Shown here piece by piece: positions 7,893-15,417 of a DNA stretch of 40,708 nucleotides (positions are counted from its first letter, which is position 1; every line of letters begins with the position of its first letter). A program made the translations under genes and the position numbers. The DNA comes from an uncultured Selenomonadales bacterium. Its GTDB lineage: Bacteria; Bacillota; Clostridia; Christensenellales; QALW01. Below the pieces are notes generated by a model. That model had not been told where the DNA came from. It did not search any database and saw only the letters and a program-made list of their open reading frames with translations. The stretch covers positions 1 through 40,708 of the forward strand of contig CAJKLB010000019.1 of assembly GCA_905200615.1 (NCBI GenBank), given 5' to 3'.

Positions 7893-8578
7893 AATATAAA
7901 TATCAAATGCATATGCATACCTATCCGTGCAGTAAATGCGCAAGAATGAACTTTGAGCAGCTGCTGGAAGCGCTTTCTGCTGGAGGATATAGCGGCGGTG
8001 TGATTACCAACCATTTTTTATCCGGAAATACCGGCATTGATCGCGGCCTGAAATGGGAGGCGTTTGTGCAGGAATATGAAAAAGATTTTGAATACGGTAA
8101 AAAGATAGCAAAAAATTATGGGCTGAATATTTTATTTGGTTTAGAGGAAAATGTAGGTCAGGCAAAGGAAATTTTGTGTTATGGCATTACACCGGAATTT
8201 CTTTATCAGCATCCGGAATTAAGAAAAGGCGGATTGCAGAGATGGAGCATGCTGATTCACCAGGAGGGCGGTATATGTGTACAGGCACATCCCTTTCGAC
8301 ATAGAGATTATATCAGATGTCCGGGACTGCTGGATATTCAATATCTTGACGGAATAGAAGTATACAATTTTAATAATGATTTTGCTGATAATATGTCCGC
8401 GGAGCAATTTGCCGCAGAAAATCCGAATATGATTTTTGTTTCCGGCGCGGATGCCCATACGCCGGAGCTGGTTTGCTGCGCAGGTATTGAGACGGAAAAG
8501 GCTATATTCAATGAAAAGCAATTAGCGCAGGTGCTAAAGCAGGGCAGCTATAGAATGATTTTTGAGAAGGAAAAGTAA
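7889..8578 (+). CDS. PHP-domain metal-dependent phosphoesterase
   Basis: This is a predicted metal-dependent phosphoesterase of 229 residues; the substrate is unknown. PHP metal ligands are visible: HMHTYPCSKC near residue 8, TNHF near residue 40, GLEENVG near residue 90, AHPFRH near residue 131 and GADAHTPE near residue 190. The start is TTG at 7889, overlapping the rsmI stop as TTGA, with GGAGG 10 nt upstream; an ATG at 7907 has no ribosome binding site at useful distance. An extra Cys-rich turn after the first His pair (CSKCARM) is characteristic of this clostridial subgroup. It ends the NlpC-trmN6-rsmI operon. Confidence 0.85.
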   Translation: MKYKYQMHMHTYPCSKCARMNFEQLLEALSAGGYSGGVITNHFLSGNTGIDRGLKWEAFVQEYEKDFEYGKKIAKNYGLNILFGLEENVGQAKEILCYGITPEFLYQHPELRKGGLQRWSMLIHQEGGICVQAHPFRHRDYIRCPGLLDIQYLDGIEVYNFNNDFADNMSAEQFAAENPNMIFVSGADAHTPELVCCAGIETEKAIFNEKQLAQVLKQGSYRMIFEKEK

Positions 8579-8664
8579 GAGAAAATAAATTTTACACAGG
8601 ACTGTTGTAATGAAACAGTGAGAATTTGTAAAAATATATATCCCTTCAGCGGAGAAAAATTAAC

Positions 8665-8734
8665 AGAATACAAGAAAAGATGATTTTAAAAAGCCCAACA
8701 AGCAATTTAAAAATCATCTTTCACTGTGTATTCT
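8665..8734. repeat. Long imperfect palindrome between convergent PHP and abrB genes
   Basis: Outer arms AGAATACA (8665-8672) and TGTATTCT (8727-8734) enclose inner perfect 12-bp arms (8676-8687 with 8710-8721). The structure lies between the PHP stop and the abrB stop and is AT-rich without a clean T-run. It may work as a weak bidirectional terminator or may be the remnant of a small mobile sequence. Confidence 0.6.
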
Positions 8735-8755
8735 CGCCTTTTGAATCAGCAGATC

Positions 8756-9013
8756 TTATTTGACATCTTTTGCAGCATCATTGATTTTTTCCAGGCATGT
8801 TTTGCAAATGGATTTCCCATCATAGACAACAATGCCGTCGGTGTTGTTGCAGAAGATGCAAGCCGGCTGATATTTTTTGATAACGATTTGATCATCGTTT
8901 ACAAAAATTTCAACCGAATCATCTACGGTAAGATCGTAGATTCTTCTCAGCTCTTTGGGGATCACAATTCTCCCCAGTTTGTCAATGGGCCTTACAATTC
9001 CTGTTGCTTTCAT
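8756..9013 (-). CDS. abrB: AbrB-family transition-state regulator with zinc-ribbon-like C-terminus
   Basis: This DNA-binding regulator of growth-to-stationary transition genes has 85 residues. The N-terminal swapped-hairpin AbrB domain is clear: TGIVRPIDKLGRIVIPKELR, then the SVEIFVNDDQIVIKKY segment. The C-terminus has two Cys pairs, CIFC (residues 52-55) and CKTC (69-72), which could bind a metal; Bacillus AbrB has a different C-terminus, while several clostridial homologues carry such Cys pairs. GGAGG lies 7 nt before the ATG. The gene faces the trmN6-rsmI operon, as in the Bacillus neighbourhood, but is inverted. Confidence 0.92.
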   Translation of the reverse strand: MKATGIVRPIDKLGRIVIPKELRRIYDLTVDDSVEIFVNDDQIVIKKYQPACIFCNNTDGIVVYDGKSICKTCLEKINDAAKDVK

Positions 9014-9062
9014 GTTGATACCTCCGACCGAGATTTATTTTCCACAGTTATTGCATGCTTTT

Positions 9063-9095
9063 ACAATAATTGTTAAAAACTACAATAAACTACAA
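9063..9095 (-). promoter_or_regulatory. Repeats in the abrB upstream region
   Basis: AAACTACAA occurs twice with a 10-bp period (9077-9085 and 9087-9095), next to the 11-bp palindrome ACAATAATTGT (9063-9073). Repeats in helical phase upstream of a DNA-binding regulator gene suggest autoregulation, but AbrB has no simple consensus. I could not place a convincing -10/-35 pair here. Confidence 0.3.
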
Positions 9096-9114
9096 ATTTT
9101 GCAAAATAACGAAA

Positions 9115-9151
9115 GAAAAAAGCGACCGTGAACCGCAGCCGCTGTTTTCGC
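9115..9151 (-). terminator. Probable terminator of rpsT
   Basis: On the minus strand a GC-rich imperfect hairpin (GCGA at 9151-9148 pairs with TCGC at 9125-9122, with further inner pairing) is followed by TTTTTTC. It lies about 10 nt after the rpsT stop. Confidence 0.6.
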
Positions 9152-9161
9152 AAAAGTAAAA

Positions 9162-9425
9162 TTAAGCCATTTTATTAACGGCTACTGCCAACTGCGATTT
9201 TTTATGTGCGGCAGCGTTCTTATGAAGAACACCCTTAGATGCCGCTTTATCGATGACGGCTGACATGCAAGGAAGCATTGCTTGTGCCTCTGCCTTATCA
9301 CCAGACTGCACAACGGCATAAAACTTTTTAAGATTTGTTTTCATTGCAGATTTGATACTGCGGTTGCGTGCTTGCTTTTTTGCCGTGACTTTAATTCTTT
9401 TTTTTGCAGATTTGATATTTGCCAT
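9162..9425 (-). CDS. rpsT: 30S ribosomal protein S20
   Basis: S20 binds 16S rRNA early in small-subunit assembly. The 87-residue protein is Lys/Ala-rich and helical, starting MANIKSAKKRIKV and containing RNRSIKSAMKT and the conserved C-terminal GVLHKNAAAHKKSQL segment. The ATG at 9425 has AGAGGTG upstream; a GTG nine bases earlier lies inside that ribosome binding site and is rejected. It has its own promoter and terminator. It diverges from gpr, the usual Firmicutes neighbour. Confidence 0.97.
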   Translation of the reverse strand: MANIKSAKKRIKVTAKKQARNRSIKSAMKTNLKKFYAVVQSGDKAEAQAMLPCMSAVIDKAASKGVLHKNAAAHKKSQLAVAVNKMA

Positions 9426-9464
9426 GGTACTCACCTCTTTGTATAATCATTCATTAACGTTGAT

Positions 9465-9493
9465 ATTGTACCATGAAGAAAAAAATTTGGCAA
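9465..9493 (-). promoter_or_regulatory. Predicted sigma-A promoter of rpsT
   Basis: TTGCCA (9493-9488), a 17-bp spacer and TACAAT (9470-9465) on the minus strand, 39 nt before the start codon. Confidence 0.65.
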
Positions 9494-9530
9494 GGAATTT
9501 TTTGCGGAATATAGAACATTTCGTTATTTT

Positions 9531-9560
9531 GTATAAATGAAGTATAACAAGCGCATAATT
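9531..9560 (+). promoter_or_regulatory. Candidate sigma-G promoter of gpr
   Basis: GTATA (9531-9535), an 18-bp spacer and CATAATT (9554-9560) closely match the forespore sigma-G pattern (GHATR, 17-18 bp, CATWMTA; one mismatch at the last base). It lies 36 nt before the gpr start. In Bacillus gpr is transcribed by forespore sigma factors. Confidence 0.5.
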
Positions 9561-9595
9561 AAAACCGTAATATACAGAAATTAGGAGATATTCTT

Positions 9596-10513
9596 ATGCG
9601 CTACAGAACCGATTTAGCAAAAGAAGCTTGTGAAGGGTTAGAAAATGAAGAAGGAATTCGCAGTGAAGAGTTTCACAGTTATGGAATTCAAGGGAACAGG
9701 GTGAGCATACTCTCTGCTGCTGCGGCTCAGAAAGCAGGAAAGTCTATAGGCAAATATATTTCCGTAGAAAGTAATGCGATACTTGATCGTGATATTGAAC
9801 AATATCAGTCTATCAGTATGGCATTGGCTGATGAGCTTAAACAAATGCTTTCCGAACTTGGAGAAAAAGATACCGTATTGGTTGCGGGGCTGGGCAATAA
9901 AACGATGACGCCGGATTCTATCGGACCCAAAACAGTAAATAAAACGTTTGTTACGCGGCATATTTTTCAATATTTACCAAAGCAGATTGATGAACGTATG
10001 CGGCCGGTGTGTGCTTTGGCACCGGGAGTATTGGGAGTAACGGGTTTAGAGAGCGCAGATATTATTTCCAGTGTTTGCAAAAAGGCAGACATCAAGGCTG
10101 TTATTGTGATCGATGCATTGGCGGCCAGGCGCAGCGAACGGATTTTTTCTACTTTTCAGATGACGGATGCGGGAATAGAACCGGGTGCTGGAGTGGGAAA
10201 TAAGCGCAGCGCTTTGAACCGAGCTGCTTTGGGAATTCCGGTGATTGCCATAGGAATTCCTACCGTAGTATATGCTTCTACTTTAGTGTATGACGCCGTG
10301 GAGGAACTTTTAGTATCGGCTACCGGGCAAAAGGAAGAAGTTGTACGAGATGCCGCGGAAAAGGCTGCAACGCAAAAAATGCAGGATATGGTGGTAACAC
10401 CGAAAGAAATTGATGTAATTGCGGAGGATAGCGCCAAGATATTGGCCGATGGAATTAATCTTGCTTTGCATCGGGATATTTGTTTGGATGAAATTGCAGA
10501 ATACATGTTCTAA
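9596..10513 (+). CDS. gpr: Germination protease GPR
   Basis: GPR is an aspartic-type endopeptidase made as a zymogen in the forespore; it degrades small acid-soluble spore proteins on germination. The 305-residue protein starts RTDLAKEACE, a propeptide-like region. It contains the conserved VLVAGLGNKTMTPDSIGPKTV block (about 99-119), a PGVLGVTGLES segment near 145 and the IGIPTVVYASTLVYD block near 230. AGGAG lies upstream of the ATG. Its presence shows the organism makes endospores. spoIIP follows after 54 nt, as in Bacillus. Confidence 0.96.
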   Translation: MRYRTDLAKEACEGLENEEGIRSEEFHSYGIQGNRVSILSAAAAQKAGKSIGKYISVESNAILDRDIEQYQSISMALADELKQMLSELGEKDTVLVAGLGNKTMTPDSIGPKTVNKTFVTRHIFQYLPKQIDERMRPVCALAPGVLGVTGLESADIISSVCKKADIKAVIVIDALAARRSERIFSTFQMTDAGIEPGAGVGNKRSALNRAALGIPVIAIGIPTVVYASTLVYDAVEELLVSATGQKEEVVRDAAEKAATQKMQDMVVTPKEIDVIAEDSAKILADGINLALHRDICLDEIAEYMF

Positions 10514-10567
10514 AAAATTTTTTTGTAAATATACTATGGTATAGGATCAGTACAAAGGGGGATACAC

Positions 10568-11500
10568 ATGAGAAAATGGACATGCTGCATTATATCGGCG
10601 ATATTGATTCTCTCCGTTATATTTGTGCAAAAGGGAAATCCGGCTGTTACGCTCAGTCATGATGCGGCAGATCCCGCGGTAAACAGTAATTTGGCCGACA
10701 AATTGGTTGATGGCGTCTTGGAAATGTTTATGGGGCTCAGCCGGGATGAACCTGCGAGTAAGGAAATTCTTATCGATCTTTCTCACGGTGAAATTTCGCA
10801 GGAAATGCAAGTGGAGATTGAACGAATCAAAAGCGAGGTTATTCAAGAAAGTCAACAAACGCCTCAGCCTCAAGCGTCGGAGCCGCCCGCGGAGAAAAAA
10901 CCTTCGGTACTGTTGTATCATACGCACACCGATGAGGCTTTTTTGAAGGGTGATCAGGATTACGTGGAAACCAGCGCCGGCAGAACGCTGAATCCGGATT
11001 ACAGTGTGGTACGCGTGGGAAAAACGCTGAAAACGGCTTTGGAACAATACGGCTTTTCGGTAATTCATGATCAAACGGATAATGTTTCGGCAAGTTTTAA
11101 GGATGCCTATCAAACCAGTTATAATACGATAAAAAAATATATTGGCAGTGTGGATATATACATAGATATGCATCGGGATGCCTATATGGGACGAGAGCCT
11201 AATTTTTTAAAGAATGGTGAGCGGGAATACGCTTATGTATGCTTTGTTGTTGCCAATGGCGAGAATTATACACAAAAGCCCAATTGGCAGGAAAATTATA
11301 AGCTGGCCTTACAGTTGACCAATAAACTGAATGAGCTTTGTCCGGGAATTGCAAAGGATATTATTTTTAAAAATGCACGTTTTAACCAACATATTTCCAC
11401 TTCCTGCTTGTTAATTGAAATGGGAAATGAAAAAAATACGCTGGAACAGGTTAATGCGAGTGCTGAGATTGTGGCTCAAGCGTTTAACGAGATATATTAA
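10568..11500 (+). CDS. spoIIP: Stage II sporulation protein P (cell-wall hydrolase)
   Basis: SpoIIP is a peptidoglycan amidase and endopeptidase that, with SpoIID and SpoIIM, drives engulfment of the forespore. The 310-residue protein has an N-terminal membrane anchor (about 5-20) and a variable linker. The catalytic SpoIIP domain runs from about residue 115, with zinc-site motifs LLYHTHTDEAF, a YIDMHRDAY segment near 198 and a late Glu in LLIEMGNEKN near 282. AAAGGGGG lies 7 nt before the ATG. No clear separate mother-cell promoter was recognised in the 54-nt gap, so readthrough from gpr or a weak sigma-E site is possible. Confidence 0.93.
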   Translation: MRKWTCCIISAILILSVIFVQKGNPAVTLSHDAADPAVNSNLADKLVDGVLEMFMGLSRDEPASKEILIDLSHGEISQEMQVEIERIKSEVIQESQQTPQPQASEPPAEKKPSVLLYHTHTDEAFLKGDQDYVETSAGRTLNPDYSVVRVGKTLKTALEQYGFSVIHDQTDNVSASFKDAYQTSYNTIKKYIGSVDIYIDMHRDAYMGREPNFLKNGEREYAYVCFVVANGENYTQKPNWQENYKLALQLTNKLNELCPGIAKDIIFKNARFNQHISTSCLLIEMGNEKNTLEQVNASAEIVAQAFNEIY

Positions 11501-11534
11501 ATATATACTAAGCACTAAGGGAGTTGCTTTTCGG

Positions 11535-11570
11535 AAAGAAAGGATATACTTAAAAGGTAATCCTTTCTTT
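11535..11570 (+). terminator. Stem-loop after spoIIP
   Basis: A perfect 11-bp inverted repeat, AAAGAAAGGAT (11535-11545) and ATCCTTTCTTT (11560-11570), encloses a 14-nt loop. The following sequence is GTGTTG rather than a T-run, so termination strength is uncertain. Confidence 0.5.
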
Positions 11571-11762
11571 GTGTTGTACCTTTCCTCTAAGTCAAAAGGA
11601 AATTTTGAACAAAAAACAATATATGCTTAAATGTGCATAAAAACACTATAAAGAGATAATAGAATTATTCTGAAATTATGATGTTAAGGTCAATAAGAAG
11701 GTATAGAAATTAAGTTTTGAAGCGGAAATGCAATTGTTTTATATCATCAAGTATTTTCTCGC
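11571..11762. other. Non-coding stretch after spoIIP
   Basis: AT-rich sequence between the spoIIP stem-loop and the next promoter. I see no gene, RNA family or repeat in it. The whole gap without a gene is 11501-11831. Confidence 0.5.
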
Positions 11763-11791
11763 TTGTAAAAATTACAAAATAATAGTATAAT
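11763..11791 (+). promoter_or_regulatory. Promoter with overlapping dyad before the secreted-protein gene
   Basis: TTGTAA (11763-11768), a 17-bp spacer and a perfect TATAAT (11786-11791). The -35 is the left half of the perfect dyad TTGTAAAAATTACAA (11763-11777), which looks like an operator for a dimeric regulator. Confidence 0.6.
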
Positions 11792-11831
11792 ATTTTTCGG
11801 AAAAAAGCATAGTAAAGCAGGCGGTAATAAT

Positions 11832-12590
11832 ATGAAAAAATTATGCGTTCTTTTAACTGTTTTATTTGTTCTGTTATATGTCCCTAAATTTTCAGCGTTA
11901 GGCAGCGGCGCGTATAGCTGTACGATCCTGGAAGAGGATATGAGCGATACGTCCTATCAAATCTATCTTTCCGGTTGCAGCGGTCATTATGATGCCGCCG
12001 GTGATTCGATTACACTTTATATTACCAATACCAGCGCGGAAGCCAAAAATTTTCAGGTTACGATTGGCTATAGCGGCGATCAGGTACAGACGACCGCGGA
12101 ATCGGGATATGTAGTCTTGCAGCCGCAGGCAACGGGGAAATTTTTACTGCAAAATATTTCGCAATATCCGGAAAGAGCAAATGATGAGCTGGGATATGTG
12201 CCCAATTCGCATTTAAGCGGGAATTCGGTTGTGCGGGTACAAATTTCTCAGGTGCAGGAGGGAGATTCCTTTGTGATTTCCGGCCTTGACGGGTATGCTT
12301 CTGTACGAGATTCAAACTTTGGGGAGGTTTCTGCTCAGGCGTTACGTCCCTGTGCTTTTGATACGGAGGCGATCTTGAATGCAAAATTGGTTATTAAAGA
12401 CGAGGAGTCTGAAGAGAGTTCACCGGAAGAGTTCGGTATTACGGCTGAACAGCCGAGTATTCAGATTATTGATACTTTTGTAATCCTGATCGTTTCTTCG
12501 GCCATCTTATGTGCCGGAGGATTGGCGATTTATTTATTTACCTATATAAGCAAACGGAGGCAGCAGAATGACGGAGAAGGAAAAATATAA
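11832..12590 (+). CDS. Unknown membrane-anchored secreted protein
   Basis: I do not recognise this 252-residue protein. It has a signal peptide (about 1-21, LCVLLTVLFVLLYVPKFSAL), a beta-rich extracellular region (about 25-200) with Cys near residues 29, 48 and 175, and one C-terminal transmembrane helix (about 217-240). A short basic tail, SKRRQQ, follows. That layout is a type I membrane protein with an Ig-like or surface-domain ectodomain. An acidic Ser/Glu segment (EESEESSPEE) precedes the helix like a stalk. The gene has its own promoter, and its last 23 bases overlap the phosphoglucomutase start. The overlap implies co-expression but not a shared function. Confidence 0.75.
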   Translation: MKKLCVLLTVLFVLLYVPKFSALGSGAYSCTILEEDMSDTSYQIYLSGCSGHYDAAGDSITLYITNTSAEAKNFQVTIGYSGDQVQTTAESGYVVLQPQATGKFLLQNISQYPERANDELGYVPNSHLSGNSVVRVQISQVQEGDSFVISGLDGYASVRDSNFGEVSAQALRPCAFDTEAILNAKLVIKDEESEESSPEEFGITAEQPSIQIIDTFVILIVSSAILCAGGLAIYLFTYISKRRQQNDGEGKI

Positions 12591-14259
12591 GGATTGGTTG
12601 AATCACGAAAATCTTGATTCTCAGGTGCGCGCGCAATTAGAGGCGATGGCCGGGAATGAAAATGAGATATTTGAAAGTTTTTATCGTGACCTTGAATTCG
12701 GCACCGCCGGACTCAGGGGAATTTTGGGCGCCGGAACCAACCGTATGAATATCTATACGGTTGGAAAGGCTACACAGGGGTTTGCCGGCTATTTAAAAGA
12801 AAATTTTAAAACACCTTCGGTAGCCATCGCGTATGATTGCAGAAATAATTCTAAGCTGTTCGCTTGGGTAAGCGCAAGAGTGATGGCGGCCAACGGGATC
12901 AAAGTCTATATTTATCATGAACTGATGCCTACGCCCATGCTTTCGTATGCGGTGCGATATTATCATTGTGACGGCGGAATTGTAATAACGGCCAGTCATA
13001 ATCCGGCGCAGTATAACGGATATAAAGTATACGGTCCTGATGGCTGTCAGGCCGGCCCCGAGATGGCAGACGCGATTTTAAAATATATCGATCAAGTAGG
13101 CGTTTTTGACGCGCAAATGGCACCGGAGGATGATGAGCATATAGAAATTATTCCTCAAAGTGTTATCGAAAATTATATTGATACGATTCTTTCACTCCGT
13201 GTTACAGAAGATAAAGACGCCGTAAAAGCGTTGAAAGTAGTATACACGCCTTTAAACGGCACCGGAAGAATGCCGATTGCGCGGGTAATGCAAAAGATAG
13301 GGCTCACACAGGTCTGTGTGGTGCCCGAGCAGGAAATGCCTGACGGTAATTTTCCTACCTGTCCGTATCCAAACCCTGAAAACAGAGAGGCTCTTGCTAA
13401 AGGAATTGAATTGGGCAAGACGGTGCAGCCGGATATTGTGCTGGCGACGGATCCGGATGCGGACCGCGTGGGAATAGCGGTAAATCATAAAGGGGAATAC
13501 ATTCTGATTACCGGAAATGAAATGGGCGTGCTGATGTTGGATTATATTTGTCGAGTCAGGCTGGCAAACGGAACAATGCCTAAAAATCCGGTAGCGGTAA
13601 AAACTATCGTTACGACGGCTATGGTAGATGAGGTAGCGGCGTATTATCATGTGAAGCTGGAAAGCGTGCTTACCGGTTTTAAATTTATCGGTGAAATTAT
13701 TTCTGCACTGGAGTCACAGGGCAGAGCGGAGGATTATCTTTTAGGATTTGAGGAAAGCTATGGCTATCTTGCCAGCGGCCATGTTCGGGATAAGGACGCC
13801 GTTAGTTCCTCTTTGCTGATTTGCGATATGGCTGCTTATTACAAAAAGCGGGGAAAAACATTGATTGATGTTTTGGAAGAGCTTTCTGAAAAATTTGGAT
13901 ATTATAAAAACTGTACGGTAAGCTTTTCATTTGAAGGGGCTTCCGGTATGGAAAAAATGAACGGGATCATGGAATCTTTCAGAAGAAATATGCCAGCGGA
14001 AATCGCCGGCATCCGGATTACGGAGAGCAGTGATTATCTTGCGTCCGTTACCGTGAATCAGGACGGACGAAAAGCCATTTCTCTGCCTAAATCCAATGTT
14101 TTGGGGTATAAACTCAGTGACGGCTGTTCTTTTGTGATACGGCCTTCCGGTACGGAGCCAAAGCTGAAAGTTTATATTTTTGCTAAAGCGGATTCGCCGC
14201 GGAAGGCGCTTGAAAAAATCGATACACTGAAGCAGGCTTTGAGCGCTATGATTCAATAA
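12568..14259 (+). CDS. pgcA: Phosphoglucomutase / phosphomannomutase family protein
   Basis: It interconverts hexose 1- and 6-phosphates, probably glucose, linking central metabolism with UDP-glucose and envelope glycans. The 563-residue length fits the PgcA type. It has the catalytic Ser loop TASHNPAQYNGYKVYG near residue 145, metal loop DPDADRVGIAV near 300, sugar-binding GFEESYGYL near 393 and phosphate-binding RPSGTEPKLKVY near 530. GGAGG lies 8 nt before the ATG, which is inside the preceding gene. A hairpin follows the stop. Sugar specificity cannot be decided from motifs alone. Confidence 0.93.
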   Translation: MTEKEKYKDWLNHENLDSQVRAQLEAMAGNENEIFESFYRDLEFGTAGLRGILGAGTNRMNIYTVGKATQGFAGYLKENFKTPSVAIAYDCRNNSKLFAWVSARVMAANGIKVYIYHELMPTPMLSYAVRYYHCDGGIVITASHNPAQYNGYKVYGPDGCQAGPEMADAILKYIDQVGVFDAQMAPEDDEHIEIIPQSVIENYIDTILSLRVTEDKDAVKALKVVYTPLNGTGRMPIARVMQKIGLTQVCVVPEQEMPDGNFPTCPYPNPENREALAKGIELGKTVQPDIVLATDPDADRVGIAVNHKGEYILITGNEMGVLMLDYICRVRLANGTMPKNPVAVKTIVTTAMVDEVAAYYHVKLESVLTGFKFIGEIISALESQGRAEDYLLGFEESYGYLASGHVRDKDAVSSSLLICDMAAYYKKRGKTLIDVLEELSEKFGYYKNCTVSFSFEGASGMEKMNGIMESFRRNMPAEIAGIRITESSDYLASVTVNQDGRKAISLPKSNVLGYKLSDGCSFVIRPSGTEPKLKVYIFAKADSPRKALEKIDTLKQALSAMIQ

Positions 14260-14264
14260 ACACC

Positions 14265-14304
14265 AAAGGGTATGCGCAAAAAAAAGCGCTGCCCTTTCAA
14301 TATT
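14265..14304 (+). terminator. Probable terminator after phosphoglucomutase
   Basis: AAAGGG (14265-14270) pairs with CCCTTT (14292-14297), and GCGC pairs with GCGC inside, around an A8 loop. CAATATTTT follows. Confidence 0.55.
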
Positions 14305-14329
14305 TTACCGTAGAAAAGGAGAATGTGTT

Positions 14330-15322
14330 TTGTTATCTGTTGCGATATTAGGTGCCGGAACGTGGGGAATTGCACTTGCCAGAATGCTGTCTTTGTGCGG
14401 AAAACAAGTAACGGTATGGTCTGCTTTTGAGAGCGAGATTCAGAATCTTTCCCTTACGCGGAAACATCCTAAACTTGAAAAAATGTGTATTCCGGAAAAT
14501 ATTTGTTTTACCGGTAATATTGAACAGGCCTGCGGCGGAAAGGACGTTATCGTATTTGCAGTGCCGTCTCCTTTTGTAAGAACTACAGCGGCCAAAGCGG
14601 CGCCGTTTGTAAAAAAAGAGCAGATTATCGTTGATGTGGCTAAGGGAATAGAAGCGAATACGTTGATGACGCTTACGGAAGTTATTCATGATGAAATAAA
14701 AACGGAGGTAAAAATCGCCGCACTTTCGGGACCGACTCATGCGGAGGAGGTAGCGATAGACCTTCCCACGACGATTGTGTCGGCTTGTGAGGATATCCAA
14801 ACGGCGGAATTTGTCCAAAAAGTTTTTACAAGTCCGTTTATGCGGGTGTATACCAATAGTGATAAAAAAGGTGTGGAGATTTGCGGAGCCTTAAAGAATA
14901 TTATTGCGCTTGCCGCGGGAATATCTAAAGGACTTGGCTATGGAGATAACGCTAAGGCGGCAATCATTACCCGTGGAATTGCCGAGATTTCAAGACTGGG
15001 GATAGCTATGGGATGCAATCGTCAGACTTTCAGTGGATTAGCCGGCCTCGGCGATTTAGTGGTGACTTGTACCAGCGAGCACAGTCGAAATCATCAGGCG
15101 GGCGTGCTTTTAGGGCAGGGATATTCCGCGCAGCAGGCGGTTGAAAAGGTAGGAATGGTTGTGGAAGGAATCAATACGCTTCCGGCGGCTTTACAGCTCA
15201 GCAAGTTGTATTCGGTGGAGCTTCCGATTGTGTACAGTGTGAATGAAATTGTCAATCACGGCTTGGAACCGCGGCTTGCGGTAAATGCTTTGATGGACAG
15301 AAAATTGAAAAAGGAACATTAA
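14330..15322 (+). CDS. gpsA: Glycerol-3-phosphate dehydrogenase [NAD(P)+]
   Basis: GpsA reduces dihydroxyacetone phosphate to sn-glycerol 3-phosphate for phospholipids. The 330-residue protein opens with the Rossmann motif GAGTWGIALA. It contains AVPSPFVR near residue 78, AKGIE near 104, ALSGPTHAEEV near 135, the catalytic-lysine region VEICGALKNIIALAAGI near 183 and GLAGLGDLVVTCTS near 240. The start is TTG, with AAGGAG upstream at normal spacing. It stands alone, bounded by a hairpin upstream and a new promoter downstream. Confidence 0.95.
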   Translation: MLSVAILGAGTWGIALARMLSLCGKQVTVWSAFESEIQNLSLTRKHPKLEKMCIPENICFTGNIEQACGGKDVIVFAVPSPFVRTTAAKAAPFVKKEQIIVDVAKGIEANTLMTLTEVIHDEIKTEVKIAALSGPTHAEEVAIDLPTTIVSACEDIQTAEFVQKVFTSPFMRVYTNSDKKGVEICGALKNIIALAAGISKGLGYGDNAKAAIITRGIAEISRLGIAMGCNRQTFSGLAGLGDLVVTCTSEHSRNHQAGVLLGQGYSAQQAVEKVGMVVEGINTLPAALQLSKLYSVELPIVYSVNEIVNHGLEPRLAVNALMDRKLKKEH

Positions 15323-15357
15323 CGCCGCAAAGGTCATATATTGGCATTGATTATTGG

Positions 15358-15386
15358 TTGAGGGAAAATACAGCTCCTTTTTTAAT
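15358..15386 (+). promoter_or_regulatory. Possible promoter of the MATE exporter gene
   Basis: TTGAGG (15358-15363), a 17-bp spacer and TTTAAT (15381-15386), 31 nt before the ATG. The match to consensus is only fair. Confidence 0.4.
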
Positions 15387-15417
15387 AGAAAATTATACGG
15401 TGTAAGGATTGTAACTT

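Noticed and set aside
10514..10567. A sigma-E promoter in front of spoIIP.
   Set aside because: AT-rich pieces resemble parts of the consensus, but no -35/-10 pair at proper spacing is convincing.
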